From contig NZ_SHKP01000004.1 of NCBI RefSeq assembly GCF_004217215.1, forward strand, positions 404,829-468,828: a DNA stretch of 64,000 nucleotides, given 5' to 3'. Shown here piece after piece: positions 1 to 9,341 of this stretch. Position numbers and translations under genes: made by a program. Numbering within the stretch: position 1 is the stretch's first letter; every line of letters starts with the position of its first letter. The notes beneath the pieces were generated by a model. The model saw nothing but the letters and a program-made list of their open reading frames with translations. It was not told the origin of the DNA and did not search any database. This DNA comes from Rivibacter subsaxonicus. Lineage in GTDB: Bacteria > Pseudomonadota > Gammaproteobacteria > Burkholderiales > Burkholderiaceae_C.

Positions 1-443
1 TTGTAGCTCATGTCGTCCGAGTAGATCGGGAAGCCGCGGATGACGTAGAGCTCCTGGAAGTTGCCGAAGCCGCGCGCGTTGCGCACCGCCGGGTCGTTGA
101 CCAGCACGTCGCCGACGCCGCGCGCCTGCTGGTTCTGGATCAGGCCCTGGGTGTAGGCGGTGCCGGCGAACGGCGTCTCCATGAAGTCCTTGTTGCCGAG
201 CAGGCCGACGCGGCCGCCGCGCGCCACCTGGCCGCCGGCGTAGGGCTTGGTCAGGCCGGCGGCCGAGGCGTCGGCGCTGGCCTCGATCACCACCGGCTCG
301 AGCGTTGCGGTGGGGGCATCGGGGGTGGCACGCGGCGTGGCGTCGGGGATCGGCGCGACCTGTGCCACGGCCGGCGCGGCGGCCAGGCTCAGTTGCACCG
401 CGAGGGCGATCAGGCTCAGCTTCAGTGGCTGGTTGAGTCTCAT
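1..443 (-). CDS. TonB-dependent siderophore receptor, N-terminal part (cut by window edge)
   Basis: I translated this from position 443 leftward; 147 codons are open to the edge. The product starts MRLNQPLKLS and has a Sec signal peptide ending near AVAQ. A short region containing LEPVVIEA (TonB-box-like) follows, then a plug domain with VGDVLVNDPAVRN and ELYVIRGFPIYSDDM, typical of ferric-siderophore receptors. It would bind a ferric siderophore at the outer membrane and pass it inward using TonB energy. The start ATG overlaps the stop of the upstream small membrane gene (ATGA), so the two are probably translated together. A Fur-like box lies upstream of the pair. The barrel is outside the window, so the substrate cannot be inferred. 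Confidence 0.9.
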   Translation of the reverse strand, partial: MRLNQPLKLSLIALAVQLSLAAAPAVAQVAPIPDATPRATPDAPTATLEPVVIEASADASAAGLTKPYAGGQVARGGRVGLLGNKDFMETPFAGTAYTQGLIQNQQARGVGDVLVNDPAVRNARGFGNFQELYVIRGFPIYSDDMSY

Positions 444-646
444 GGGAGTTCTCGCTGCAGGGAAATGGAGGATCGGTTCGAAGTCGATGGCCGCCCGCGA
501 CTGATGTGCCAGGCAATCAGTGCCAGCGGGAGGGCCAGGCAGAGCCAGGCGATGAGGTCGCCGAGGCCATCGGAGACGAGGCCGGCCAACAGGCCCGCGG
601 CCGTGACCACGGCCACCAGCGCCGGCCAGAACCAGAGGCGCTTCAT
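440..646 (-). CDS. small two-segment membrane protein of an iron-uptake cassette
   Basis: A 68-residue protein starting MKRLWFWPAL. Two hydrophobic stretches (about residues 6-24 and 31-47) are followed by a short basic and Ser-rich tail, so it is probably an inner-membrane protein with two helices. Its stop overlaps the TonB receptor start by 4 bases. A clear relative lies at 18272-18520, also in an iron locus: both have a WP pair near the N-terminus, a GLxA core, a DG turn, and then L-A-L-P-L followed by IA. I chose the ATG at 646 because it fits the length of that relative; longer upstream reading is only GC-rich background. The function is unknown. An accessory role in siderophore uptake or reduction is inferred from context. 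Confidence 0.7.
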   Translation of the reverse strand: MKRLWFWPALVAVVTAAGLLAGLVSDGLGDLIAWLCLALPLALIAWHISRGRPSTSNRSSISLQRELP

Positions 647-838
647 GCGCGGCCTCCGTCGACGGAAACAACGCCGCACCGGCCGGGCGACCACGGCGCG
701 AGGGCGCGCGTGGTGCGAGCGGGGCAGGGCGTGGCAGAGGAGAGGAGCGAGCGATGCGGCACAAGCGGTCCGGATGCGGGCCACCCGGGGCGGGTGGCGG
801 GGACGTTTGGCTTGTGCGCGAAGGCAGTGGCTATCGCG

Positions 839-863
839 ATTCTAAATGCAAACGACTCGCATT
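839..863 (-). promoter_or_regulatory. candidate Fur box and -10 element for the minus-strand siderophore-receptor cassette
   Basis: On the minus strand AATGCGAGTCGTTTGCATT (863 to 845) has inverted AATGC/GCATT arms, a degenerate Fur-box layout. TAGAAT follows directly (844 to 839) and could serve as the -10 hexamer. The same combination precedes the PepSY gene (16953-16976) and feoA. The site is about 200 bp upstream of the small membrane gene at 646; the intervening stretch holds no convincing gene. Confidence 0.5.
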
Positions 864-922
864 ATCGTGATGCCGACAATCGCGAGGCGGGCGGCGCGCT
901 GCCTGCCGCCCGCGCGCCGTCG

Positions 923-1231
923 TCAGGCCGGCTGGGTGTCGAACATCAGCAGGTCGACGCCGGCCTGGGCGAAGTTGCCGAGGTCGGCCGCGGTGGCGGC
1001 GCCCTGCGGCGAGGTCAACGCGGCTTGGATCGCGGCCATCGAGTCGAACTCGAGGATCGCCACCAGGTGCAGCGGCGCCTCGCCGGCGGGTGTGGCGATC
1101 GGGCCCTTGCTGATCGTGTAGCTGCGCAGGCCGGGCACGGTCTTGGCCAGCGGGATGTGCGTCGAGTGGTAGTAGGCATCGAAGGCCGCGGCGTCGGCGG
1201 GCTTCTTGTACAAGGCGACCAGGCTGGCCAT
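923..1231 (-). CDS. EthD-family protein
   Basis: A 102-residue protein starting MASLVALYKKP. The AFDAYYHSTHIPLAKTVPGL segment near the N-terminus is the typical EthD/dimeric alpha-beta barrel signature, and a LVAILEFDS strand follows in the middle. The length matches small EthD proteins (about 100 residues). An AGGAG-like ribosome site precedes the ATG at 1231, so the longer upstream reading was discarded. EthD was named from an ether-degradation operon, but most members have no known reaction. Nothing nearby suggests a specific substrate. Confidence 0.8.
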   Translation of the reverse strand: MASLVALYKKPADAAAFDAYYHSTHIPLAKTVPGLRSYTISKGPIATPAGEAPLHLVAILEFDSMAAIQAALTSPQGAATAADLGNFAQAGVDLLMFDTQPA

Positions 1232-1375
1232 GCTGTGTGCTCCTGACGGGCGCTGCCTGCGGCAGACTGGAACCCGCGGCGAGTGTCGAGCCGCGCGCGC
1301 CGGCCGGGCAACTGGCACAAGTCCGTCCCTAGAGGCGGTCGACCGCCTCGGGCGGCGCGAGCATCCGGAGATCCC

Positions 1376-1933
1376 ATGCCCACCTACGTCGCCTTCCTGC
1401 GCGCCATCAATGTCGGCGGCCGCTTCCTGAAGATGAGTGCGCTGGCGGAGCATTTCCGCAGCCTCGGCCATGCCGATGCGCGGACCTACATCAACAGCGG
1501 CAACGTCGTGTTCAGCTCGCGCGCACGCAAGAGCGATGCGCTGGCGCTCGCGCTGACGCAGGGGCTGGAGCCGCTGCTTGGCTTCAGGTCCGAGGCCTTC
1601 GTGCGCTCTCGGGCCGAGGTGGATGCGATCGCCGCGCGTGCGCTCGGCCATGCGTCCGAGGTGCCGTCGTTGAAGGAGGTCAACGTGGCCTTTCTCGACG
1701 CGCCGCTGGACGCATCGCAGTTGGCCGAACTGCTGGCCCTGCGCACCGAGGTCGACAGCTTTTCGACCGAAGGCCGCGAGGTCTACTGGCTGTGTCGGGT
1801 CGGGCAGAGCGAGTCGAAGTTCTCCAACGCCGTCTTCGAGCGACGACTCAGGCTGCGCACGACGTTCAGGCGAGCAACGATGCTCGAGGGCCTGTCGTCA
1901 ATGCTGCGCGGCGAGTTGGCGGATCCGAGGTGA
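1376..1933 (+). CDS. DUF1697 family protein
   Basis: A 185-residue protein starting MPTYVAFLRAINVGGRFLKM. The LRAINVGG segment, the YINSGNVVF strand and the C-terminal TTFRRATM are hallmarks of DUF1697. The family is widespread in bacteria, cytoplasmic, about 180 residues long and of unknown biochemical role. The ATG at 1376 follows a CCGGAG ribosome site; an upstream in-frame start at 1283 would add 31 unconserved residues. The gene stands alone between divergent and convergent neighbours. Confidence 0.88.
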   Translation: MPTYVAFLRAINVGGRFLKMSALAEHFRSLGHADARTYINSGNVVFSSRARKSDALALALTQGLEPLLGFRSEAFVRSRAEVDAIAARALGHASEVPSLKEVNVAFLDAPLDASQLAELLALRTEVDSFSTEGREVYWLCRVGQSESKFSNAVFERRLRLRTTFRRATMLEGLSSMLRGELADPR

Positions 1934-1975
1934 TCGCGGCGCGGCATCGCCACCGATTCCTTAGCGCCCGCGGCC

Positions 1976-2416
1976 TCAGCGCGCCGGGCTGATCACGCCG
2001 TTGCTGACCGAGACCCGGTCGCCGGGTCGCACGTTGGGCGGCTGCGCCACCGTCACCAGGCGGTCGATGCCGTCGTCGAAGCGGATCGTTACGTTCCACA
2101 CAGTGGTGGTTCCCGCGTTGGCGGCGGCCGCGCCGCCGGCCGCCGAACCGACCACGCTGCCGGTGGCCGTGGCGATGGTCTGGCCGGTGCCGCCACCGAT
2201 GGTGCTGCCGAGCAGGCCGCCGAGCACGGCGCCGCCGATGGCGCCCGCCATGCCGGCGCCGGCGCTGGCCTGCTGGGTCTCGGAGATGGCCTGCACCACG
2301 CCCATGCCGCTGACGTTGCTGCCGGGCGGCGGTGGCGTCGCGCAAGCGGCTAGCAGCGCAAGTGCCAGCAGCGGCGCCAGCCACCGGACCAGGGTGCGCA
2401 TGCTCGAGCGGTTCAT
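1976..2416 (-). CDS. glycine-zipper outer-membrane lipoprotein (17-kDa antigen / SlyB-like)
   Basis: A 146-residue protein starting MNRSSMRTLV. It has a lipoprotein signal peptide with lipobox LLAAC at about residues 21-25. A Gly/Ala-rich glycine-zipper stretch follows (GAGMAGAIGGAVLGGLLGS, about residues 56-74, then a second glycine-rich run), and a C-terminal beta-rich domain carries VTIRFDDG. This layout is that of the rickettsial 17-kDa surface-antigen/SlyB family of outer-membrane lipoproteins. The ATG at 2416 has a GGAGG site 8 bases upstream; the longer reading from 2446 lacks a signal sequence at its N-terminus. It lies downstream of rne on the same strand but is separated by a terminator. 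Confidence 0.85.
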   Translation of the reverse strand: MNRSSMRTLVRWLAPLLALALLAACATPPPPGSNVSGMGVVQAISETQQASAGAGMAGAIGGAVLGGLLGSTIGGGTGQTIATATGSVVGSAAGGAAAANAGTTTVWNVTIRFDDGIDRLVTVAQPPNVRPGDRVSVSNGVISPAR

Positions 2417-2543
2417 CGGCGATCCTCCAGGGCAACGAGGCAACAACTGCGAGGCGCCGTTCTCGTTGGCGGCGCCCGCGCATCCATGTTAGTCGCCGAG
2501 GCCGGCCTCGCAAGGCGTGGCCCTTGAGGCCTTGGGATTGCAC

Positions 2544-2571
2544 AATGAAGAAGGGGCGCCGGAGGCGCCCC
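2544..2571 (-). terminator. rho-independent terminator after rne
   Basis: Read on the minus strand, an 8-bp stem GGGGCGCC/GGCGCCCC with a 3-base loop (2571 to 2553) is followed by TTCTTCATT. It lies 45 bp beyond the rne stop codon. Confidence 0.75.
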
Positions 2572-2615
2572 TTGTTGCTGGTCGAGCCGCACGCCAGGGC
2601 GTGCGGCTTCTGCGC

Positions 2616-5594
2616 TTACTGCGCTTCGAACGGCAGCTTGATCTGCGCCAGGTTCTTGCGCGTCTCGACCAGCACCAGCGGACCTTCGTCGATCGCGACC
2701 GCCGGCTTGGGTTCGCGCGGCACGTGCACCGGCTTCGGCTCGGCGGCGATCGCCGCCTGCACCGCCGCCGCCTTGACGGCGTCGGTACCGACCCACTCGA
2801 GGCCGGCGCCCTGGGCGATGCGGCCCAGCGCCTCGGTCGCGAGCACGAAGGGCGCGGCGACGGGCGCCGCTGCAGCGGCCTCGGCCACAACCACCGGTAC
2901 CGGCTCGGCAGCAACGACTGCCACCGGTGCCGGCGCGGGAGCCGGAGCCGTCTCGGCCACCGGCTCGATCACGACTTCGGCGACCTCGACCACGGCGGGT
3001 GCGACCGGTGCGGCGAGCTCGGCAACCGGTGCTGCGGCCTCGGTGTCCGTGCTCATCGCGACGGCGGCCACGCCGGCAGCGGCAGCAGCGACGCCGACCG
3101 CGGCGCGCGGCAGGCGATCGCCGTCGTCCGTTTCAGCGGACTCGGCCAATGCCGCGTCGGCGCTGCCCGTGTCTTCACCACGTTCACTGCCACGGCCACG
3201 ACCACCGCGACGGCGGCGACGGCGACCGCCCTCGCCAGCTTCCGTGCCTTCGGCCGGCTGGCCTTCGGCGCCGACCGCGGCCGCGTTCAGCGCGAGCTGA
3301 TCGGCATCGGCACTGGCAGCAACGCCCTCGGTCGCCACGACCGGCGCACGCTCGGCACGCGGCGGCCTCGGCTCACGCGGCTCGCGCTGTTCGCGCGGTT
3401 CGCGGTTCTCCCGACCTTCACGCGGTTCGCGTGGCTCGCGCGGTTCACGCGGTGGCCGCTGCTGCGGTGCCTGGGCCTCGCCGGCCTCGAGCGGCAGCGC
3501 CTCGGCGCGTGCTTCACCGCGCTGGCCTTGTTGTTGCTGGTTGTCGCCGCGTCCGCCACGGCCTTCGCCACGACGGCCATCGCGGCGCTCGCCACGTTCG
3601 GCGCGTTCACCGCCGCGCTCGGCACGGGCTTCGCCGCCACGCTCGCCGCGCGCTTCGCCATTGCGTTCGCCACGGCCGCCACGCTCGCCGCCGCGGCCGC
3701 GTTCGCCACCACGGCCACCACGCTCACCACGGCCGCCGTCGCGCTTGCCGCCTTCCTTGCCAGCCGGCGCCACGGGCGCCGCCGGTGCCGGAGCAGTCAC
3801 CGGCGCCGCGACTTCCTCGCCGCCACCGAAGATGCGCTTGAGCCAGCCGAAGAAGCCGCCGCTGGCAGCCGCCACGGCCACCGGCCTGGCGACCGAGGTG
3901 CGGGCCACCGGCATCGGCGGCGCGGCATCGGCCAGCGTGGCCTGTGCGCGCGCGGCCGGTGCTGCTTCGCGCACCGGCGCTGCGGGGGCCGGCTCGTCGG
4001 GCAGCACGCCCTTGATGACCGGCTCCTGCTTGGCCTTGCCGAGCTTGTCGCGACGCGTGATGCCGACCTCGTCGTCCGGCTCCTCGATCATCGTGTAGCT
4101 GGCCTGCAGGTTCTCCAGGCGCGGGTCGTCGTGGCGCAGGCGCTCGAGCTTGTAGTTCGGCGTCTCGAGGTGCTTGTTCGGCACCAGCAGCACGGTGGTG
4201 CGCTGCTTGAGTTCGATCTTGGTGATCTCGGTGCGCTTCTCGTTGAGCAGGAAGCTGGTCACCTCGACCGGCACCTGCACGTGCACGGCGGCGGTGCCTT
4301 CCTTCATCGACTCTTCCTGGATGATGCGCAGGATCTGCAGCGCGGAAGATTCGGTGTCGCGGATGTGGCCGGTGCCGTTGCAGCGCGGGCAGGTGATGTG
4401 GCTGCCTTCGCTGAGTGCCGGGCGCAGGCGCTGGCGGCTCATCTCGAGCAGGCCGAACTTGGAGATCGAGCTGAACTGCACGCGGGCGCGGTCGTAGCGC
4501 ATCGCGTCGCGCAGGCGCTGTTCGACCTCGCGCCGGTTCTTGCTCTCCTCCATGTCGATAAAGTCGACGACGATCAGGCCGCCGAGGTCGCGCAGCCGCA
4601 TCTGGCGCGCGATTTCATCCGCGGCTTCCAGGTTGGTGCGGGTCGCGGTTTCCTCGATGTCGGTGCCGCGCGTGCTGCGCGCCGAGTTGACGTCGACCGA
4701 GACCAGCGCCTCGGTGTGGTCGATCACGATCGCGCCGCCCGAGGGCAGGTTGACGGTGCGCGAGAACGCGGTCTCGATCTGGTGCTCGATCTGGAAGCGG
4801 CTGAACAGCGGCGCGTCATCTCGGTAGCGCTTCACGCGATTGGCCGTTTCCGGCATCACGTGGTTCATGAACTGCTTGGCCTGCTCGTATAGGTCGTCGG
4901 TGTCGATCAGGATCTCGCCGATCTCGGCGGTGAAGTAGTCGCGGATCGCGCGGATCACCAGCGACGACTCCTGATAGATCAGGAAGGCGCCCTTGCCGGC
5001 CTTGGACGCGCCGTCGATGGCGGTCCAGAGCTTGAGCATGTAGTTGAGGTCCCACTGCAGCTCGGGCGCGGTGCGGCCGATGCCGGCGGTGCGCGCGATC
5101 AGGCTCATGCCCTTGGGGTACTCGAGCTGGTCGAGGTTCTCCTTGAGCTCCTCGCGGTCCTCGCCCTCGATGCGACGGCTGACGCCGCCGCCGCGCGGGT
5201 TGTTGGGCATCAGCACCAGATAGCGGCCGGCGAGGCTGACGAAGGTGGTCAGCGCAGCGCCCTTGTTGCCGCGCTCTTCCTTCTCGACCTGGACCAGCAG
5301 TTCCTGGCCTTCCTTGATGACCTCGTTGATCTTGGCGCTGCGAGCGTCGACGCCCTCCTTGAAGTACTGCTTGGCGATTTCCTTGAACGGCAGGAAGCCG
5401 TGGCGGTCCTCGCCGTAGTCGACGAAGCAGGCTTCCAGCGAAGGCTCGACGCGGGTGACGACGGCCTTGTAGATGTTGCCCTTGCGCTGTTCGCGCCCCT
5501 CGATCTCGGTTTCGAAGTCGAGCAGCTTCTGGCCCTCGACGATGGCCAGCCGGCGTTCTTCAGCCTGGGTGGCATTGATCAGCATGCGCTTCAC
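2616..5594 (-). CDS. rne: ribonuclease E
   Basis: A 992-residue endoribonuclease that starts most mRNA decay and processes rRNA and tRNA. The N-terminus [10 protein letters not shown] matches the family. An S1 RNA-binding domain lies near residues 35-125. The catalytic aspartates sit in SVDVNSAR and VVDFIDME, and the zinc-link CPRCNGTG near residue 400 joins subunits of the tetramer. The C-terminal half is low-complexity: RGE/RGG-rich blocks, then REPREPREP repeats, then Ala/Val/Pro-rich segments. This is the expected degradosome and RNA-binding scaffold, though poorly conserved in sequence. The start is GTG at 5594 after GAGGAGAG; an ATG three codons later is less likely, because MKRM is conserved. 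It is divergent from rluC, as in E. coli, with a long leader region. Confidence 0.97.
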   Translation of the reverse strand: MKRMLINATQAEERRLAIVEGQKLLDFETEIEGREQRKGNIYKAVVTRVEPSLEACFVDYGEDRHGFLPFKEIAKQYFKEGVDARSAKINEVIKEGQELLVQVEKEERGNKGAALTTFVSLAGRYLVLMPNNPRGGGVSRRIEGEDREELKENLDQLEYPKGMSLIARTAGIGRTAPELQWDLNYMLKLWTAIDGASKAGKGAFLIYQESSLVIRAIRDYFTAEIGEILIDTDDLYEQAKQFMNHVMPETANRVKRYRDDAPLFSRFQIEHQIETAFSRTVNLPSGGAIVIDHTEALVSVDVNSARSTRGTDIEETATRTNLEAADEIARQMRLRDLGGLIVVDFIDMEESKNRREVEQRLRDAMRYDRARVQFSSISKFGLLEMSRQRLRPALSEGSHITCPRCNGTGHIRDTESSALQILRIIQEESMKEGTAAVHVQVPVEVTSFLLNEKRTEITKIELKQRTTVLLVPNKHLETPNYKLERLRHDDPRLENLQASYTMIEEPDDEVGITRRDKLGKAKQEPVIKGVLPDEPAPAAPVREAAPAARAQATLADAAPPMPVARTSVARPVAVAAASGGFFGWLKRIFGGGEEVAAPVTAPAPAAPVAPAGKEGGKRDGGRGERGGRGGERGRGGERGGRGERNGEARGERGGEARAERGGERAERGERRDGRRGEGRGGRGDNQQQQGQRGEARAEALPLEAGEAQAPQQRPPREPREPREPREGRENREPREQREPREPRPPRAERAPVVATEGVAASADADQLALNAAAVGAEGQPAEGTEAGEGGRRRRRRGGRGRGSERGEDTGSADAALAESAETDDGDRLPRAAVGVAAAAAGVAAVAMSTDTEAAAPVAELAAPVAPAVVEVAEVVIEPVAETAPAPAPAPVAVVAAEPVPVVVAEAAAAAPVAAPFVLATEALGRIAQGAGLEWVGTDAVKAAAVQAAIAAEPKPVHVPREPKPAVAIDEGPLVLVETRKNLAQIKLPFEAQ

Positions 5595-6169
5595 GGTTCA
5601 CTCTCCTCGTTTGCGCGCGGCGACAACATGTTGCGTCGCTCGCGCGCCATCACGCCGCGCCCGCCCTGGAAGGCGGGTGCAGCCGTCGATGCACGAACAG
5701 GCTTGGGTAGAACCGGAAGGAATCGCCCTGGACTGCGCTCGCGCGCCCCAACGCCGCCTCAGGCGGCGCTAAGGCAGGTTTGCTGGCAGCGTTGGCACGT
5801 GCGTGAGGTGGACTCGCTTCCGCGCAGGCCCGGGCACGCCGGCTCCGCACCACGCCGCGATCGTGTCGCGGGGTGCCAGGGCTGGCGGCCTGAAGGCCGA
5901 TGGGGTTGAGCGGAGCTCATCTCACGCGGGCAGCAGCGTCGGCGCAAAGAGGCCGGGCTGCCACCGGAAACCTTGTGTCTTGGTTCGTCCGGAGCCGGTT
6001 CTGCCGCGCAGCCGCCGCGTCCGCCGCTCACCTTGGGAGTCGGGCCTGACACGCGCACCGCGCGTTGCATCACCATTTCAATCTCGTTGCCCAAACTAGG
6101 CAGCGAGGCCCACGGCAGCGTGGCAAGTGAGAGCTAAACTCTGAAAAATCAATCACTTACGACGCACTC
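5595..6169. other. intergenic region between divergent rne and rluC (575 bp)
   Basis: I see no convincing gene here. The region nearest rne would form a long rne 5' leader. In enterobacteria the rne leader mediates feedback control by RNase E, and a comparable role here is an inference from arrangement only. The end nearest rluC (6070-6169) is much more AT-rich than its surroundings and probably holds the promoter of rluC. Short GC-rich hairpins occur (for example around 5750-5775, GCCGCCTCAGGCGGC), but no structured RNA family was recognised. Confidence 0.5.
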
Positions 6170-7213
6170 GTGGCGCAACGCATTATAGCGGCCAAAGGCA
6201 GTCGGCCCGCGCCACCCGAGCCAGGCGGTGCCAGCCCGCCCAAGCCGGCCGCCGCGGCCGAGGTCCGGCACCTGAGGGTGGCCGAGGACGGCGAGGGTCA
6301 GCGCCTCGACAACTACCTCGTCAAGGTTCTCAAGGGCGCGCCGAAGACCCTGGTCTACCGGATCATCCGCAGCGGCGAGGTGCGCGTGAACAAGTCACGC
6401 GCGGCGGCCGACACCCGGCTGGCGATCGGCGACGACGTGCGCGTGCCGCCGCTGCGCCTGGCCGAGCCCGACGTGCAAAAGCAGGCCGCGGTGCCGGCGC
6501 GCGAGTTCACGGTCCTGCTCGAGGACGAGCACCTGATCGCGATCGACAAGCCGGCCGGCGTGGCGGTGCATGGCGGCTCCGGGGTGAGCTTCGGCGTCAT
6601 CGAGCAGCTGCGCCGGGCGCGGCCGGCCGCAAAGTTTCTGGAACTGGTGCACCGGCTCGACAAGGAGACCTCCGGCCTGCTGCTGATCGCCAAGAAGCGC
6701 AGCGCGCTGACCGCGCTGCAGGAGCAGTTCCGCTCCCGCGAGACCGGCAAGACCTACGCCGCGCTGGTCACGGGCAGCTGGCCGGCGAGCCTGAAGCTGA
6801 TCGACCAGGCGCTGCACAAGTACCTCAACGCCGAGGGCGAGCGCCGTGTGCGCGCGGTGGCGGCCGACCACGAGGAGGCCAAGCGTTCGATCTCGCAGGT
6901 GCGCATCGTGCGCTCCTTCGAGGGCTACACCCTGCTCGACGTGACCATCAAGACCGGGCGCACGCACCAGATCCGCGTGCACCTGGCGAGCGCCGGCCAT
7001 CCGATCGTCGGTGACGACAAGTACGGCGACTTCAACCTCAACAAGCAGCTCGCGCGCGGCGAGGGTCTTGCCGGCGCGCGTTTCGACCGCATGTTCCTGC
7101 ATGCGCGGCGCCTGGCCTTCGATCACCCGGCCAGCGGCGAGCGCATCGTGCTGGAGGCGCCGCTGCCGGCCGAATGTGCCAAGCTGCTGAGTCGCCTCGG
7201 CGAACCCCACTAG
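6170..7213 (+). CDS. rluC: 23S rRNA pseudouridine synthase RluC
   Basis: A 347-residue enzyme expected to isomerise uridines (955, 2504 and 2580 in E. coli numbering) in 23S rRNA. An N-terminal S4-type RNA-binding segment (about 45-105; QRLDNYLVKVLKG and SGEVRVNKSRA) precedes the catalytic RluA-type domain. The HRLDKETSGLLLIAK motif carries the catalytic Asp, and GRTHQIRVHLA is present downstream. The start is GTG at 6170. The head-to-head pairing with rne is the same as in E. coli and favours RluC over its relatives. The HAD gene follows after 6 bases. Confidence 0.93.
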   Translation: MAQRIIAAKGSRPAPPEPGGASPPKPAAAAEVRHLRVAEDGEGQRLDNYLVKVLKGAPKTLVYRIIRSGEVRVNKSRAAADTRLAIGDDVRVPPLRLAEPDVQKQAAVPAREFTVLLEDEHLIAIDKPAGVAVHGGSGVSFGVIEQLRRARPAAKFLELVHRLDKETSGLLLIAKKRSALTALQEQFRSRETGKTYAALVTGSWPASLKLIDQALHKYLNAEGERRVRAVAADHEEAKRSISQVRIVRSFEGYTLLDVTIKTGRTHQIRVHLASAGHPIVGDDKYGDFNLNKQLARGEGLAGARFDRMFLHARRLAFDHPASGERIVLEAPLPAECAKLLSRLGEPH

Positions 7214-7219
7214 AGTTTC

Positions 7220-7903
7220 ATGACTTCACTGCTACGCCCGCAACGCTTCGACCTGATCGTCTTCGACTGGGACGGCACGCTGTTCGACTCCACCGCGCTG
7301 ATCGTGCGCTGCATCCAGGCCGCCTGCGCCGACCTCGGCGTGCGGGTGCCGAGCGATCTCGAGGCCTCCTACGTGATCGGCCTCGGCCTCGAGGAGGCGC
7401 TGGCCCATGCGGCGCCCGAGCTGCCGCGTTCGCGCGTGCCCGAGATCGCCGATCGCTACCGCCATCACTACTTCGCGCGCCAACACGAGCTGACGCTGTT
7501 CGACGGCACGCGCCGCATGCTCGACGCGCTCAGGTCGCGCCACCACTGGCTGGCGGTGGCGACCGGCAAGTCGCGCCGCGGGCTCGACGCGGCGCTGGCG
7601 ATCGCCGACGAGGGCGGTCCGCTCGGCCGCTTCTTCGATGCCACCCGCACCGCCGACGAGACCGCCGGCAAGCCCGACCCGCGCATGCTCAACGAGCTGA
7701 TGCGCGAGTTGGGCACCGAGCCCGAACGCACGCTGATGATCGGCGACACCACCCACGACCTGCAGCTCGCTGCCAACGCCGGCGCGGCCTCGCTGGCGGT
7801 GAGCTTCGGCGCCCACGAGGCTGAGGCCTTCGAGCCGCATGCGCCGCTGGCGGTGCTGCACAGCACGGCTGAACTGCACGACTGGCTGTGGACGCACGCT
7901 TGA
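7220..7903 (+). CDS. HAD-superfamily hydrolase, phosphoglycolate-phosphatase-like
   Basis: A 227-residue HAD-IA phosphatase. Motif I is FDWDGTLFDS (nucleophile and acid/base aspartates), motif II is AVATGK, motif III the Lys in GKPDPR, and motif IV MIGDTTHDLQLA. A small helical cap lies between motifs I and II. The window also encodes a dedicated phosphoglycolate phosphatase in the cbb operon, so this copy may act on another small phosphoester. The position between rluC and the Rieske gene is common in Burkholderiales (recalled, not checked). It overlaps the Rieske gene by 16 bp, implying co-transcription. Confidence 0.88.
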   Translation: MTSLLRPQRFDLIVFDWDGTLFDSTALIVRCIQAACADLGVRVPSDLEASYVIGLGLEEALAHAAPELPRSRVPEIADRYRHHYFARQHELTLFDGTRRMLDALRSRHHWLAVATGKSRRGLDAALAIADEGGPLGRFFDATRTADETAGKPDPRMLNELMRELGTEPERTLMIGDTTHDLQLAANAGAASLAVSFGAHEAEAFEPHAPLAVLHSTAELHDWLWTHA

Positions 7904-8292
7904 ACGCCGACGACTCCGAGCCCGGCATCGAGCTCTGCCCCTCGCTCGCGCTGGCCGAGCGCGGCCGTGCCTTCGTCTTCGACGTGCTGGTCGAGGGCCA
8001 GGTCGAGCGCGCCTTTGCGCTGCGCATCGACGGCGCGCCGGTGGCCTACCTCAACCGCTGCGTCCACGTGCAGGCCGAGATGGACTGGCAGCCGGGCGAG
8101 TTTCTCGACCACGAGCGCCGCTTCATCGTCTGTTCGCTGCATGGCGCCACCTACGAGCCGGCCAGCGGCCGCTGCGTGGCTGGCCCCTGCGGCCGCGGAC
8201 GACTGGTGCCGCTGTCCCTGCAAGAGGAGCAGGGCGTGGTCCGTTGGTATCCTTCCCCTGATGTCCGGCCGGTGGCCGAAGCCTTTGATTGA
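7888..8292 (+). CDS. Rieske [2Fe-2S] ferredoxin-like protein
   Basis: A 134-residue soluble protein with one Rieske domain. The cluster ligands are visible as CVH (about residue 58) and CSLH (about residue 81), followed by GATYEPASGRCVAGPC. No membrane anchor or catalytic oxygenase domain is present. It could act as an electron-transfer protein, but the partner cannot be inferred. The start lies inside the HAD gene and the S49 peptidase follows 29 bp later, so the three genes are probably one transcript. Confidence 0.85.
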   Translation: MDARLNADDSEPGIELCPSLALAERGRAFVFDVLVEGQVERAFALRIDGAPVAYLNRCVHVQAEMDWQPGEFLDHERRFIVCSLHGATYEPASGRCVAGPCGRGRLVPLSLQEEQGVVRWYPSPDVRPVAEAFD

Positions 8293-8321
8293 ACAGTTGA
8301 AAGAGCAGTGAGCGCGACACC

Positions 8322-9341
8322 ATGAGTACCTTCAACGACGATCCTTCCCGCCCCGAGCCCGTGATGGACCCGGCACCCCCCGTCGCCACGGCGGCGCTGT
8401 CGTCGGTGCGCACGGGTGCCGCGGTCAGCGAGGGCGTGGTCGAGGACTTCGCGCGCGCCTACCTGGCCGATCGCCGGGCCGACCGCCGCTGGCGCGTGGC
8501 CGTGCGCCTGGCCTGGCTGTTGCTGTTTGCCGTGATCGCCTACGCGCTGTTCGCCAACCAGAAGCGAGCCAGCGCGCCCAACGGCCCGCACACCGCGCTG
8601 GTCGAGGTGCGCGGCGAGATCGCGGTCGAGGCCGAGGCCAGCGCCGAGAACATCAACAGCGCGCTCAAGAGCGCCTTCGAGGACAGCGGCGCCCAAGCCG
8701 TTGTGCTGCGCATCAACTCGCCCGGCGGCAGCCCGGTGCAGTCGGGCATGGTCTTCGACGAGATCCGGCGCCTCAAGGCCAAGCACAACAAGAAGATCTA
8801 CGCGATCTGCGAAGAGGTCTGTGCCTCCGGCGCCTACTACATGGCGGCCGCGGCCGACGACATCTTCGTCGACAAGGCCTCGATCGTCGGCTCGATCGGC
8901 GTGCTGATGGACGGCTTCGGCTTCACCGGCGCGATGGAGAAGTTCGGCGTCGAGCGCCGCCTACTGACCGCCGGCGAGAACAAGGCGATGCTCGATGCCT
9001 TCTCGCCGGTCTCCGAGAAGCAGCGCGCGCTGGCGCAGTCGATGCTCGACCAGATCCATGCCCAGTTCATCGGTGTCGTCAAGGAAGGCCGCGGCGCGCG
9101 GCTCAAGGAAACGCCCGAGACCTTCTCCGGCCTGTTCTGGACCGGCGAAGAGGCCATCAAGCTCGGCTTGGCCGACCACCTTGGCAACCTCGACCAGGTG
9201 GCACGCGACGTGATCAAGGCTGAGGAGGTGATCGACTACACCCCGCGCGAGAACGTGGCCGAGCGCCTGGCCAAGCGCTTTGGCGCCTCGATCGGCGCCG
9301 GCGCGGTGCAGGCGCTGCGCTCGCTACCGGCGATTCGCTGA
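8322..9341 (+). CDS. S49-family signal-peptide peptidase (SppA-like)
   Basis: A 339-residue inner-membrane serine peptidase. One transmembrane helix lies at about residues 64-84 (VAVRLAWLLLFAVIAYALF). The protease domain faces the periplasm, with RINSPGGSPVQS in the oxyanion region and the nucleophile Ser in CASGAYYMAA. The length fits the short, single-domain SppA type. The role is clearance of leftover signal peptides. It ends the rluC-HAD-Rieske-sppA run and is convergent with cbbR; the two coding regions overlap by 18 bp, and the terminator lies inside cbbR. Confidence 0.9.
   Translation: MSTFNDDPSRPEPVMDPAPPVATAALSSVRTGAAVSEGVVEDFARAYLADRRADRRWRVAVRLAWLLLFAVIAYALFANQKRASAPNGPHTALVEVRGEIAVEAEASAENINSALKSAFEDSGAQAVVLRINSPGGSPVQSGMVFDEIRRLKAKHNKKIYAICEEVCASGAYYMAAAADDIFVDKASIVGSIGVLMDGFGFTGAMEKFGVERRLLTAGENKAMLDAFSPVSEKQRALAQSMLDQIHAQFIGVVKEGRGARLKETPETFSGLFWTGEEAIKLGLADHLGNLDQVARDVIKAEEVIDYTPRENVAERLAKRFGASIGAGAVQALRSLPAIR

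Noticed and set aside
2517-4892. A 791-codon plus-strand ORF opposite rne
   Set aside because: It is the shadow of rne in GC-rich DNA. Its translation is His/Arg/Ala/Leu low-complexity without any domain, and the rne frame carries all catalytic motifs.
7220-7903. Considered as the phosphoglycolate phosphatase of the Calvin cycle
   Set aside because: A better candidate (cbbZ) lies in the cbb operon coupled to cbbP; this copy belongs to the rluC transcript, so only a general HAD call is justified.
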